Positions 30,085 through 38,820 of a stretch of DNA of 64,000 nucleotides are shown in pieces (the first letter of the stretch is position 1; each line of letters begins with the position of its first letter). Source of the stretch: Aureococcus anophagefferens (lineage: Eukaryota > Sar > Pelagophyceae > Pelagomonadales > Pelagomonadaceae); assembly GCF_000186865.1 (NCBI RefSeq), contig NW_008705570.1, positions 816,796-880,795 on the forward strand, read 5' to 3'. The notes under the pieces were generated by a model, which saw only the letters and a list, made by a program, of their open reading frames with translations, was not told where the DNA came from and made no database searches. Made by a program: the position numbers and the translations under genes.

Positions 30085-30972
30085 ATGGGCCGCGGCCGCC
30101 ACCACCGCGACCCGCGCCGCGACGACGACGCGGCGCCGGCGACGAAGCTGGCGACGCGCGTCTGCATGTGGGAGTTCGGGCAGAACGACGCGAAGCGCGA
30201 CAGCGGCTCGAAGCTCGTGCGGCTGGGCCTCGCGCGGACGCAGCCCATGAAGAAGGCCTTCAACGGCATCGTGCTGTCGAGCGAGGCGGCGTCGGTCGTG
30301 TCGCCGGCGGACCGCGGTACCATCGAGGCCGGCGGCGTCGCGGGCATCAACTGCTCGTGGAACCGCTTGGACGAGATCCCGTTTGCCGCGCTCGGCAAAC
30401 CGCGGCACCAGCGGAAGCTGCCGTTCCTCGTCGCGGCGAACACGGTCAACTACGGGCGGCCCTTCAAGATGAACACGGCCGAGGCGCTCGCGGCGACGCT
30501 CGCCATCGCGGGGCTCCGGGAGGACGCGGAGGCGCTCCTCGAGCCCTTCTCCTACGGCGACGAGTTCTTCCGCCTGAACGCGGAGGCGCTCGAGCGCTAT
30601 TGCGCCGCGGCCGACGCCGCGGGCGTCGCCGCCGCCGAGGCGGCGTTCCTCGAGGAGTGCGCGGCGGACAAGGCGGACGCTCGCGCGCGCAAGGCGGATC
30701 CGGACGCGGGTTACATGGACGGCATGGACCTGCCGCCGTCGGACTCGGACGGCGGCGACGACGGCGGCTACCTCGACGGCGTGGACCTGCCGCCGTCGGA
30801 CGACGAGGCGGAGACGGACGGCGAGGAGGAGGAGGCGGAGGAGGAGGAGGCCGCGGCGCTCCCGGCGCCGGCCGCGGCGCTCCCGGCGCCGGCCGCGGCG
30901 CTCCCGGCGCCGCCGGCGGAGGACGGCGCCGCCTCGCCGCCGGAGCCGCCGCCGGATCCGGAGGCATCATAA
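30085..30972 (+). CDS. TSR3: 18S rRNA aminocarboxypropyltransferase TSR3
   Basis: 295 residues from the ATG at 30085; upstream TTG and GTG codons in frame were not used. TSR3 landmarks are clear: MWEFGQNDAKRDSGSKLVRLGLAR, FNGIVLSSEA, SPADRGTIEAGGVAGINCSWNRLDEIPF, LPFLVAANTVNYGRPFKMNTAEALAATLAI. The end of the domain reads YGDEFFRLNAEALERY. TSR3 transfers the aminocarboxypropyl group of S-adenosylmethionine to a hypermodified uridine in 18S rRNA during late 40S maturation in the cytoplasm. The C-terminus has two DGxDLPPSD repeats and an acidic then alanine/proline-rich tail. With RRN3 in the same window, two rRNA-biogenesis genes are present, but they are 18 kb apart. Confidence 0.9.
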   Translation: MGRGRHHRDPRRDDDAAPATKLATRVCMWEFGQNDAKRDSGSKLVRLGLARTQPMKKAFNGIVLSSEAASVVSPADRGTIEAGGVAGINCSWNRLDEIPFAALGKPRHQRKLPFLVAANTVNYGRPFKMNTAEALAATLAIAGLREDAEALLEPFSYGDEFFRLNAEALERYCAAADAAGVAAAEAAFLEECAADKADARARKADPDAGYMDGMDLPPSDSDGGDDGGYLDGVDLPPSDDEAETDGEEEEAEEEEAAALPAPAAALPAPAAALPAPPAEDGAASPPEPPPDPEAS

Positions 30973-30981
30973 TCAGTGCGA

Positions 30982-31629
30982 TTAAGCCGGGGAAGGGTCG
31001 CGCTTGGCGATGGTGAAGCCCGCGCGCACGCGCCCGGCCGCGACGACGCGCGCCGTCCAGCCGGAGAACCCGGGGGCGATCGAGGTGATGCTCTCGATGC
31101 TTCGCTTCTTGTCCTCGTCTTGGCCGAGTTGGCCGAGATCGAGCGTCAGCGACGACCGGGCTTCGACGATCTCGAGCGTCACGACGTCCTCGTCCGCGGC
31201 GCCCGCGGGAGCGACCTCGAAGACGTCCTTGGCCATGAAATCGTCGAAGAGCATGCCCTCGACGAGCATGTTCTCGCCCAGGTAGTCGATCTTCTCGGCC
31301 GAGCCGCCCTGCTGCTGCACCATCTCGATCACGTCCGACGTCACGATGCTCACCTCGCGGTCCGCGTCGAAGAGCAATCCGTCCTCGGCCACCGCCGTCG
31401 CCGAGCCCTCCGCGAGGCGGACGACGGTGCCGGACGTGCGGATCATGTAGTTCGGGATGCCTTCGGTCTTCTCTTCGTCGCTAATCTCGCGCATGTCGGC
31501 CGCGCCGGGGAGCTGCGGCTCGGCGCGCAGCCGGAACGAGAGGCGCCGCGGCGCGAGCCGCGGCGACGCGGTCCAGCCGCGGGCGACGGGCGCAACCAAC
31601 GCGAGGAGGAGCGCGTGGAGCGCAGCCAT
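30982..31629 (-). CDS. Plastid-targeted MOSC-like domain protein
   Basis: 215 residues from the ATG at 31629. The leader MAALHALLLALVAPVARGW is a signal peptide followed by a basic, serine-containing stretch (TASPRLAPRRLSFRLRA), the bipartite layout of plastid import in stramenopiles. The mature part contains KIDYLGENMLVEGMLFDDF and VFEVAP...VTLEIVEARSS, which resemble the core of MOSC domains (molybdenum-cofactor sulfurase C-terminal fold, often binding sulfur carriers). The usual catalytic cysteine is not evident, so the call is fold-level only. It ends 9 bp from TSR3's stop. Confidence 0.55.
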   Translation of the reverse strand: MAALHALLLALVAPVARGWTASPRLAPRRLSFRLRAEPQLPGAADMREISDEEKTEGIPNYMIRTSGTVVRLAEGSATAVAEDGLLFDADREVSIVTSDVIEMVQQQGGSAEKIDYLGENMLVEGMLFDDFMAKDVFEVAPAGAADEDVVTLEIVEARSSLTLDLGQLGQDEDKKRSIESITSIAPGFSGWTARVVAAGRVRAGFTIAKRDPSPA

Positions 31630-31883
31630 CGTCGCGGCGCGCTCGGTGCTCAGGACTCTTGAAGCGGCGGCACGTTGGGGATGTTGGGGGCGCAAGATTG
31701 AAGATTTCAAGCTTCGCGATGCATCGGGGGCTGCAACCAATGGTGAAGCGCGGCATGGGTTTGAGCGGAGAGCTTCTTGTCCAGTACTGAGCCTCGCTCT
31801 GCGCCTCCGCCCGCGACCTTCCGCTGCGCAGCGAAGCCGCGCCTCTGCTCTGAGTCACGGTCGATAGAGCGCGTGGTCAGGGA

Positions 31884-32612
31884 ATGGAGGATTGGGAAGG
31901 GCTACTTGCTTACTTAGCTAAGCGCGCGATAAAGGGAAACGATGCAGCCGCGCTGCGCGATGCAATACGCCGCGGCGCCGACGTGAACAGGATGGTGCCT
32001 TGCCGCAACAAACTCACAGGAGCGCGCGGGCATTTCCCCTTGCTGTTTCTCGCCACGTCCGAAGGGCTTGCGGGGATGTGCGAAATACTCTTGGCCGAAG
32101 GAGCAGATGCGAACCTCCCTGCCACAACAACCGGCGTTAGCGCGCTCCAGCGCGCCGCTTGCCCAGGCTTCACTGCCTGCGTGCGTCTTCTTTTGGATGC
32201 GGGCGCCGACCCAAACCATCAAGCGATCGATCGCACAACTGCTCTTCACACCGCGTCTGAATGTGGACGTGTTGATGCCATCAGACTCCTCATCGCCGCC
32301 GGCGCGAATCTGGAAGCGAGGAATCAACACGGCTTCACCCCGCTGCGTTTTGCCATCTTCAAAGGTCAGCGCGAGGTCGCCCTGATGCTGCTCCGCGCTG
32401 GCGCGGCCATCACGGTCTTGCGTAGAGCCGAGATTACGCCAGAGAACGGAGCCCTCCACGACTACATGGCCGACATCATCCACGACGGCGGCTGGAACGC
32501 ACACGTCGAGCGCCACCGCCGCCCGCTCATGAGCATCCTGTCGAACCTCGCGCTCCCGCACGACGCCCTCGTCGTCGTCTTCTCCTTCTGGTCCCCGCCG
32601 GGCGGCCACTAA
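31884..32612 (+). CDS. Ankyrin-repeat protein
   Basis: 242 residues, ATG at 31884. About five ankyrin repeats: LRDAIRRGADVNRM, CEILLAEGADANLP, CVRLLLDAGADPNHQ, AIRLLIAAGANLEARNQHGFTPL, ALMLLRAGAAI. The end, LPHDALVVVFSFWSPP, matches the last residues of the ankyrin gene at 15085 (LPDDVFKNILAFW). The two therefore belong to one family with a conserved F-box-like C-terminal helix. DNA here is visibly less GC-rich than the flanking genes. Partner unknown. Confidence 0.75.
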   Translation: MEDWEGLLAYLAKRAIKGNDAAALRDAIRRGADVNRMVPCRNKLTGARGHFPLLFLATSEGLAGMCEILLAEGADANLPATTTGVSALQRAACPGFTACVRLLLDAGADPNHQAIDRTTALHTASECGRVDAIRLLIAAGANLEARNQHGFTPLRFAIFKGQREVALMLLRAGAAITVLRRAEITPENGALHDYMADIIHDGGWNAHVERHRRPLMSILSNLALPHDALVVVFSFWSPPGGH

Positions 32613-32876
32613 GCTCGGCTCATGTGCTTAGGGCGCATCTGGGGGTCCTCTTCGCGCGTGACAGCGCCGTCTGGCGCGGCATTAAAAGGGCAACTTTGCG
32701 TCAACATGACTGGATGCTGCCGTGGCAAATCGCATGTCTGCGTCATGGCCGCGTCCTGCCCTGCGCAGCGCGTCTGAACTAGCACTCCCGTCGAAGTAGA
32801 AGACCCAGTCGGTTCCGTCGTACGTGCTGCAGTAGTGGTGCCAGTCGCAGTCGTGGGAGCCGGCCACACCGCATCG

Positions 32877-33425
32877 ATGCGATCCATGCTGCGGCGCTTC
32901 GCGACGACCTCCGCGCAGGACATGGAGGCCTGGGCCGCGCCCATCTGCGCGACCATCCAGCGCGCGCACTGCGGCCGCTTCGACGGCGCGGCGCTGCGCG
33001 CGCTCTACGGCGAGGGCGCCGTCTTCGACGATCCCTGCGGGACGATTCCGCGGGCCGGCATCGTCGCGGGCTTCGAGGCGATCCGGTGGCTCTTCGACGT
33101 CGACGCGAAACACGAGCCGTGGACGTACCACCCGCCGCTCTTCCGCGGCCAGGCGCTGAGCGAGGACGCCGTCGGCGGCGCGGGCGACGGCGACGTCGTG
33201 CCCGCGCAGGCGCGCTGCCGCCAGGTCGCGACCTACGCCTTCCGCCGCGCGCCCCTGTCCTTCGCGCTCGAGTCCACGATCGTGCTCACGTTCGCCGACG
33301 ACCGGCGCATCGCCGTCCACGAGGACCGCTGGTGGGGCCGCGCGACGACGCTCAACGCCGCCCACGGGCTCTTCAAGCGCGCGCACGGAGCCGCGTTCGC
33401 CGCGGTCTTCGGCGACCGCACGTAA
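32877..33425 (+). CDS. NTF2/SnoaL-fold protein with probable mitochondrial leader
   Basis: 182 residues from the ATG at 32877. The start MRSMLRRFATTSAQ is a short basic amphipathic presequence typical of mitochondrial import. The body has a cone-shaped NTF2-like pattern: ALYGEGAVFDDPCGTIPRAGIVAGFEAIRWLF, then strands STIVLTFADDRRIAVHEDRWW. Proteins of this fold (DUF2358/SnoaL relatives) bind small hydrophobic ligands or act as scaffolds; no catalytic residues can be assigned. An upstream in-frame GTG (32835) is not used. It ends 7 bp before the stop of the next, convergent gene. Confidence 0.55.
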   Translation: MRSMLRRFATTSAQDMEAWAAPICATIQRAHCGRFDGAALRALYGEGAVFDDPCGTIPRAGIVAGFEAIRWLFDVDAKHEPWTYHPPLFRGQALSEDAVGGAGDGDVVPAQARCRQVATYAFRRAPLSFALESTIVLTFADDRRIAVHEDRWWGRATTLNAAHGLFKRAHGAAFAAVFGDRT

Positions 33426-33432
33426 GGAAAAT

Positions 33433-34252
33433 TTACTCCTCCTTGGGCTTCGTCGCGAGGAGCTTCGCGTACTTGTGGTTCGCCATCTCCGCGCCGATCT
33501 TCGAGGCCTTGGTCCAGTACTTGACCTTGCCGACCATGTAGTCGTAGCCGCCGAACTTCAGCCCCGCGGCGCCGCCCGCGGCGACCACGCCCTTGAACGA
33601 GTACCAGTAGTACTCGTTGTAGCCGAGCACCGCGTTCACAACATCATTCTCCTCGGCCCATCGCAGGCCCCAGGCCTTGAGGCCGGACACGTCCGCGAAG
33701 AGGCCGCCCGCGGCCATGATCGTCACCCAGGCGAAGATCGCGTGGCACTGCGCGACGCTGTCCAACGCGTCGACCTGGGCAGGACAAGAGTGATTCAACG
33801 TCGCTTCAACGTGAGTGTTCCGCGCGCGCGCGTTCCGGAAAAAACATCGACGCTTCGAGAGCGTTCCGAGAGATGATCGCTCGTCCAAAAATCAGCCGAA
33901 ACGAGTGGAAAACGTTTGGAATTTCGCTCTCTTGTCCTGCCCCGGCGTCGACGAGCTGGTCCTGCGCGGCCTTCTTGCTCTCCTGCTTGCACAACTTGTT
34001 CACGCGCCGCGCGGCGTCGAGGAGGAACACGCCGTAGGCGACGCTGTCGAGGCAGGCCGGGGCGGCCTTGGCCAATGTCTGCAGGACGCCGAGCGCGAGG
34101 AAGGAGTAGCCGCTGAACTTGAGGGCGAAGACGGCGAAGGCGAGCGTGTCCTTGTGCTTGTTCGCGAAGAGCTTGTTCTCGTGGACGAGGTCGAACTTCG
34201 ACTTGCGCGTCGGCGACGCCGGCGGGCTCGTCGGCGCGCCCGGCGCCTCCAT
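33433..34252 (-). CDS. Predicted membrane protein, function unknown
   Basis: Exons 34252-33953 and 33774-33433 give 213 residues across introner B3 (phase 0). Hydrophobic stretches: FAVFALKFSGYSFLALGVLQTLA, CLDSVAYGVFLLDA, and after the junction HAIFAWVTIMAAGGLFA and GVVAAGGAAGLKFGGYD. The alternation of amphipathic helices loosely recalls PEX11-type peroxisomal proteins, but I see no defining motif and do not assign it. A short serine/proline-rich N-terminus ([17 protein letters not shown]) precedes the first helix. Confidence 0.6.
33775..33944 (-). mobile_element. Introner B3 (family B, 170 bp, internal deletion)
   Basis: Ends CGGGGCAGGACA and TGTCCTGCCCAG in gene orientation. The 8-bp duplication is GTCGACGC (33945-33952 and 33767-33774). 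The intron 33952-33775 has a GT donor, CCCAG acceptor, phase 0 before valine; the junction is DQL/VDALDS. About 20 bp that family B normally has beside its AACTTCAAAGG arm is missing. Same orientation as the gene. Confidence 0.93.
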
Positions 34253-34453
34253 ATCCCAGTTGCGTAGGATGCGCTCGACAGCCACAAATGTCCACAGCGA
34301 TTAAAGCGAGCGTAAACCTCAAGGTGTTGGCCTTGCATCCTTCCACCTTCCACATCATCGGGGGCAGCCTCCGAGAAGTCGTTGCCCAGCCCGTAAAGCG
34401 GCGGTGCACACCCACCCCGCTCGTCCCCCGACTGCCCCCCGCCCCCCCCCACG

Positions 34454-37082
34454 ATGACCGCCGGCCCGCCGACGACCCTCGAGGGCTGGCTCACCAAGGA
34501 CAAGAAGTCCAAGGGCTTCGGCTTCGGGTCGTCGGAGACGCGGCGCTGGTTCAAGGTCAAGGCCATCACGCCGGACCCCGGGTCGAAGCGCAGCGGCGGG
34601 CCGGCGAAGATGGCGCTCTGCTACTACAAGAGCGACCGCGACCGCGAGCCCCGGGGCTGGATGTTCCTCCGCGACATCACCGCAATAAGAGAGGCGGGCC
34701 CCAAGTGCTTCGTCGTCGAGCACCCGTCGCGGTCCTACGTGCTCCACGCGGCGACGACGGGCGAGCACGCCGACTGGGTCGCGGGCCTCAAGGAGCTCGT
34801 CGCCGACGCCCAGGGCGCGACCAAGGCCAAGCCCGCGCCCGCGAAGGCGCCGCCGAAGAAGTTGGAAGATCCCGCGCTCTACGAGTACGGCTCGCTCTAC
34901 GACGACGGCCGCGGGGAGCCGCCGCGCGACCGCTACGACGACGACCACGACCGCTACCGCGGCGACGCCGACGCGCGGCGCCGCGACGACGACCGCGACC
35001 GCGACCGCGGCTACGACGGGAGCCGCCGCGGCGACCGCCGCGGCCCGTCGCCCGACCGCCGCGACGGCCGCCGCCGCGACGACCGGGACCGCCGCGGCGA
35101 CGACCGCGACCCGCGCCGCGACGACCGGGACCGCCGCGACCCGCGCCCGGACGACCGGGACCGCCGCGACCACCCCCGGTCGCCCGACCGGTCGCGGCCG
35201 CCGCCGCCCGCGAGCCCGCCGCGCGACGCCGACGAGCCCGACTTCAGCCAGCTCGCCGACGAGATGGACGACATCCTCAACGACGGCCCCGCGTCGCCGT
35301 CGCCGGAGAAGCCGGCCCCGATGCGCGCCGCCTTCGACTTCGTGCCCCCGGAGCGCGACGACGCGCCGCGCGGCCGCGGCGCGCGCCACGCGCCCGAGTA
35401 CTACGGCGAGAACGCGGACCCCGAGCCCGCGCCGCGCGACGCCTCGGCGCCGACGTCGCCGGCCCAACCCCCGCGCGAGACGGCCGCCCAGAAGGCCGCG
35501 CGGGAGCGCGCCGCGCGGCGCCGCGACGACGACCAGCGGGAGGCGGCGCGGGAACAGGGTTTCCCAACGTCGAAGGCTCCTTGCTCGGCCGCTCGTTTCG
35601 GCTGATGTTTGGACGAGCGATCATCCCTTGGAGCGTTCTTGGATGCTTTTTTATGAAACGCGCGCGCGCGAAACGCTCGCGTGAGAGCATCGCCCGTTTC
35701 CTGCCCAGGTGGGAGGACGAGGACGAGTCCGCGTTCCGCTGCGGCGACGCCGTCGTCGTCCAGGGGTCCCGCGGCGAGCCGAGCCGCGAGGGCGTCGTCG
35801 TGCGCGTGCGCCCGGGCGAGCGCTACGACGTCGACTACGACCGCGGCGGCGACCGCGAGGGCCGCGTGCCCGGGTCGGCGCTCGCATTCCGCGACGGCGA
35901 CCGCCACCGCGCGGGCGACAAGGTGCTCGCGCGCTGCCGCGGCGGCGACGCGACCTACCCGGGGACCGTGCGCTGCGGCGGCGCCGACGGCACCTACGAC
36001 GTCGACTACGACGACGGCGACCGCGAGCGCCAGGGCAGCAAAAGAGAGCGAAATTCCCAACTTCAAAGGCTCCTATCTCGGCCGTTTTCCACTCGTTTCG
36101 GCTAATTCTTGGACGAGCGATCGTCTCTCGGAACGGTCTCGAAGCGTTGATGCTTTTTCCGGAACGCGCGCGCGCGGAACACTCACGTTGCAGCGACGTT
36201 GAATCTCTCTTTTGCTGCCCAGGCGAGCGCGGCGTGCCGCCGGCGCACGTCCGCGCGCTCAAGCAGCGGTCGCCGAAGAAGCCCGAGCCGCTGGCGCGCC
36301 GCTCCGGCGACGACTCGCCCCAGTTCGACGACGAGATCGACCTCGGGGCCGAGGCCCTCGACGACACGGCCGCGCGGCGCCGCGCGCGCGGCGCGGCCCC
36401 GTCGTTCCTCGACGACGACGCGGCGGCCCGGCGCCGCAAGAAGCCGGAGCCGGAGACGCCCCTCGTCGCCGCGGCGGGGAAGAACGCCCTCAAGACGCCG
36501 CCGGCGGCGTCGGCGCCGCCCGCCGAGGCGCCGAAGAAGCGCGACCTGCCCGCGGCGAAGATCGCGCGGCGCGCGGCCGGCGGCGACGAGCTCGACATCC
36601 AGTGGGGCGACGGCTCGAAGCCGCGCAAGTCCAAGCCCAAGTCGGCGCTCGCGAAGCGCCTCGAGGAGGGCGGGAGCCGCAAGCCCTCGAAGCGGTCGCG
36701 GGCCAAGCCCGAGAAGCGCGTCGACGACTCGGACGACGAGAACGTCGAGGACGACCTGCTCGCGGAGCGCGAGCGGCTCAACCGCATCAAGGCGCTCGCG
36801 GACGCGCGCCGCGACAGCGCCAAGGCCGCGAAGAAGAAGGTCGCCGACAAGGAGAAGGAGTCCAAGAAGAAGAAGAAGGACAAGGCGGAGGATTCGAAGC
36901 CGAAGGCGCCGTCGCTCTTCGGCGGCGTCCGGCCCGACGACGGCTTCGTCGACGACGACTGGGACGCGTCCCTCGACTCGCCGGCGGCGCGCAAGGCGCT
37001 GCCGGCCAAGGGCGGGCCCATCGGCGGCTTCGGCGCCGTCAAGCCCGACGCGGACTTCCTCGAGGACTGGGACCCGGAGTAG
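34454..37082 (+). CDS. PH-domain protein with RD-rich linker and Tudor-like repeats, interrupted by two introners
   Basis: Exons 34454-35547, 35709-36022 and 36223-37082 give 755 residues. Residues 5-115 form a pleckstrin homology domain (LEGWLTKDKKSKGFGFGSSE, RRWFKVKA, ending HADWVAGLKELV). A long arginine/aspartate repeat follows (about 150-255). Exon 2 and the start of exon 3 encode two Tudor-like units: RCGDAVVVQGSRGEPSREGV with YDVDYD, and AGDKVLARCRGGDATYPGTV with YDVDYDDGD. Exon 3 is lysine-rich and disordered and ends with two similar motifs, VRPDDGFVDDDWD and VKPDADFLEDWD. PH plus Tudor-like repeats suggests a phosphoinositide- or chromatin-linked scaffold; no function can be stated. 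Start at 34454 after a C-rich run. Confidence 0.72.
35556..35708 (+). mobile_element. Introner B4 (family B, 153 bp, degenerate)
   Basis: A shortened copy: AGGGTTTCCCAACGTCGAAGG start and CCTGCCCAG end. The flanks match only 5 of 8 (GCGGGAAC against GTGGGAGG), as expected of an old insertion. Intron 35548-35708: GC donor, CCCAG acceptor, phase 2. It joins QREAA to WEDEDE in frame. Same orientation as the gene. Confidence 0.85.
36031..36222 (+). mobile_element. Introner B5 (family B, 192 bp)
   Basis: Perfect 8-bp duplication GCGAGCGC (36023-36030 and 36223-36230); ends CAGGGCAGC and GCTGCCCAG. Intron 36023-36222: GC donor, phase 1, joining GDRE to RGVPPAH. It lies 314 bp downstream of B4 in the same gene and orientation. 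Confidence 0.95.
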
Positions 37083-37164
37083 GCCGGAAGCCAGCTCCGG
37101 CGCCGCCGGCCCAAGTCCCCCGGCCCGCCGCCCCTTCTTCGCCGCCCGTCGATCTAAAAACAAC

Positions 37165-38554
37165 CTACGCGAGCTTCTGGGGCGGCATGTCGACCTTGGT
37201 GACGTGGTTCTCGGGCTTGTGCGCGTAGTAGTAGTCCGACGTGCCCTTGCCCGGCGTGCTCGCGACCTGCTTGGACCCGCCGACGTAGGTGACGGCCTCG
37301 TCCTCGTCCGTGTCCGACTCGGACGCGCCCGCGAGCTTGTTGGGCGCGTAGGCCGGCGCGTCCTTGGACGTGCCGGTTTTGTGCGCGTAGTAGTAGCCGC
37401 TCGCGAGGCCGCCGCGGTGGCGGGCCTTGCCCGAGAGCCGCGCGTCCCTACCGCCGTCGTTGCGCTTCGTCGCGGCGCCGCCGCCGGCCGTCGCGCGGCG
37501 GTTGCGCTTCTTCAGCTCCTCCGTCAAGTCCTCGTGCGCGCCCGACGGCGCGCCGCAGCGGCGGCACGCGAGGTGGTCGACGCGGTTCCAGGACCAGACG
37601 CCGCACTCGACGTTGCCGTCGGCGCCCGTCCGCGGCTTGATGTTCCGCGGCGCGCCGCGCTGCTGCACGTAGCCGCTGCAGCCCGTGTCGTAGCACTTGC
37701 CCCGCGCGGTGCCCAAGAAGTCGACGTCGGGCGTGCGGTCGTCCTCGTCGGCGAGCTTGTCCATCGTCTGCTTGTCCCAGCCCAGGTCCTCCCGCCGCAT
37801 GTCCTCCTCCAGCTCCCGCCGCTTCCGCTCGGCGAGCTCGTCCTTGCGCACGCGCTCGAGGTGGCCCTTCCAGCCGTCGCGCTGGCACCTGTGTGGAAAT
37901 CAACCAGTGAGCTGGGACGTCGGGGCCAAACTTCAGAATTCTCTAGCTCGGTCAAATCGAAGTCGATTCGGCTGATTTTTGGACGAATCGATTGCTCTCA
38001 GCGAGTTCTCGAGGCACAACAGAAAGCCTCGCGTCGAAACGGTCGCATACGCTCACATTGAAGTCGGGTTGAAGATTTGATTTGCACACAGGCTGGCACT
38101 TGGGCGAGCAGAAGTAGCTCGTCGTCACGCCCGTGAGCGTCTTTTTGGAGGTGGGCACGTAGCACACGGAGCACGCACCCATGGTCTCCTCGAGTTTTCG
38201 GCTGTTCTTCGGCGCGCCCGCGGCGACGTTCTCGTCCTCGCGGCGCTGGCGCCAGGCCTTGAGCTCCTCCTCGGTCATGTTGTCGCTGAGGTGGACCTCG
38301 GCCTGGCGGCGGACGTGCGACTCGCGCCGCGCCTGCTGACTGGCCTCCGCTTCTTCTTCCGCCGTGGCGTCGGGCGTGTTGCCGAGCTTGGCCATCTTCT
38401 CGGTCAATTGGCGCAGGCGCTTCTCGCTCTCGGCGATGGCCTTGGCGTCGCCGTCGCCGGCCTTGAGGGCCTGCAGCTTCTTCTGCTCCTCGCGCGCGAG
38501 CGTGCGGAAGAGGCCCATCTGCTTCCCCGCCGATCGCTTGACCATGCCGCTCAT
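37165..38554 (-). CDS. Zinc-ribbon-containing protein of unknown function
   Basis: Exons 38554-38100 and 37888-37165 give 392 residues across introner A3 (phase 2). A coiled coil at about 20-60 (REEQKKLQALKAGDGDAKAI) is followed by two cysteine clusters. The first is CSVCYVP...YFCSPKC near residues 128-152, spanning the intron. The second is GKCYDTGCSGYV...VECGVWSW...LACRRCGAPSG near 210-270. Both have CxxC-type spacing fit for zinc. The C-terminus has two GYYYAHKTGTS and DYYYAHKPEN repeats. RNA- or DNA-binding is possible; I do not recognise the family. The ATG at 38554 follows an in-frame TTG that was ignored. Confidence 0.6.
37889..38091 (+). mobile_element. Introner A3 (family A, 203 bp) inserted within a zinc-cluster codon run
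   Basis: Ends CTGTGTGG and CACACAG; perfect 8-bp duplication GCTGGCAC on the plus strand (37881-37888 and 38092-38099). In gene orientation the donor is GTGCCA from the exon and the acceptor CACACAG from the element; intron 38099-37889, phase 2, joining SPK to CQRDGW. The element is opposite to the gene strand. Confidence 0.95.
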
Positions 38555-38820
38555 GGTGGGCGCCGAAAAGTCGACCTCACGTCGTCCACACCTGCGCTTC
38601 GGCAAGCGTCAACATCGTCACCGTCTCGTCATGATGCAGTGCTTTGGCCCGATGGTGACGCGATGAGGTAGCCGTCGAACTCGCGTGGCCGAGCTGCAGA
38701 CAGCTTATAGAACGCTCGCAGCGGTGCACCAACTTGGTGCAACACGATTCGCAGAGCGGCGGGCCAGCGCTGCACGGTAGAGAGCCCACAAAAGCCATCA
38801 AGGTTAGTGGCAATTACGGC

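Noticed and set aside
21397..31670. TTCTTGAAG as a promoter motif (near 21402, 29729 and 31661)
   Set aside because: Distances to start codons and strand relative to the genes are inconsistent; three hits are too few.
33433..34252. PEX11 assignment for the membrane protein
   Set aside because: Helix pattern is only loosely similar and no diagnostic motif is visible.
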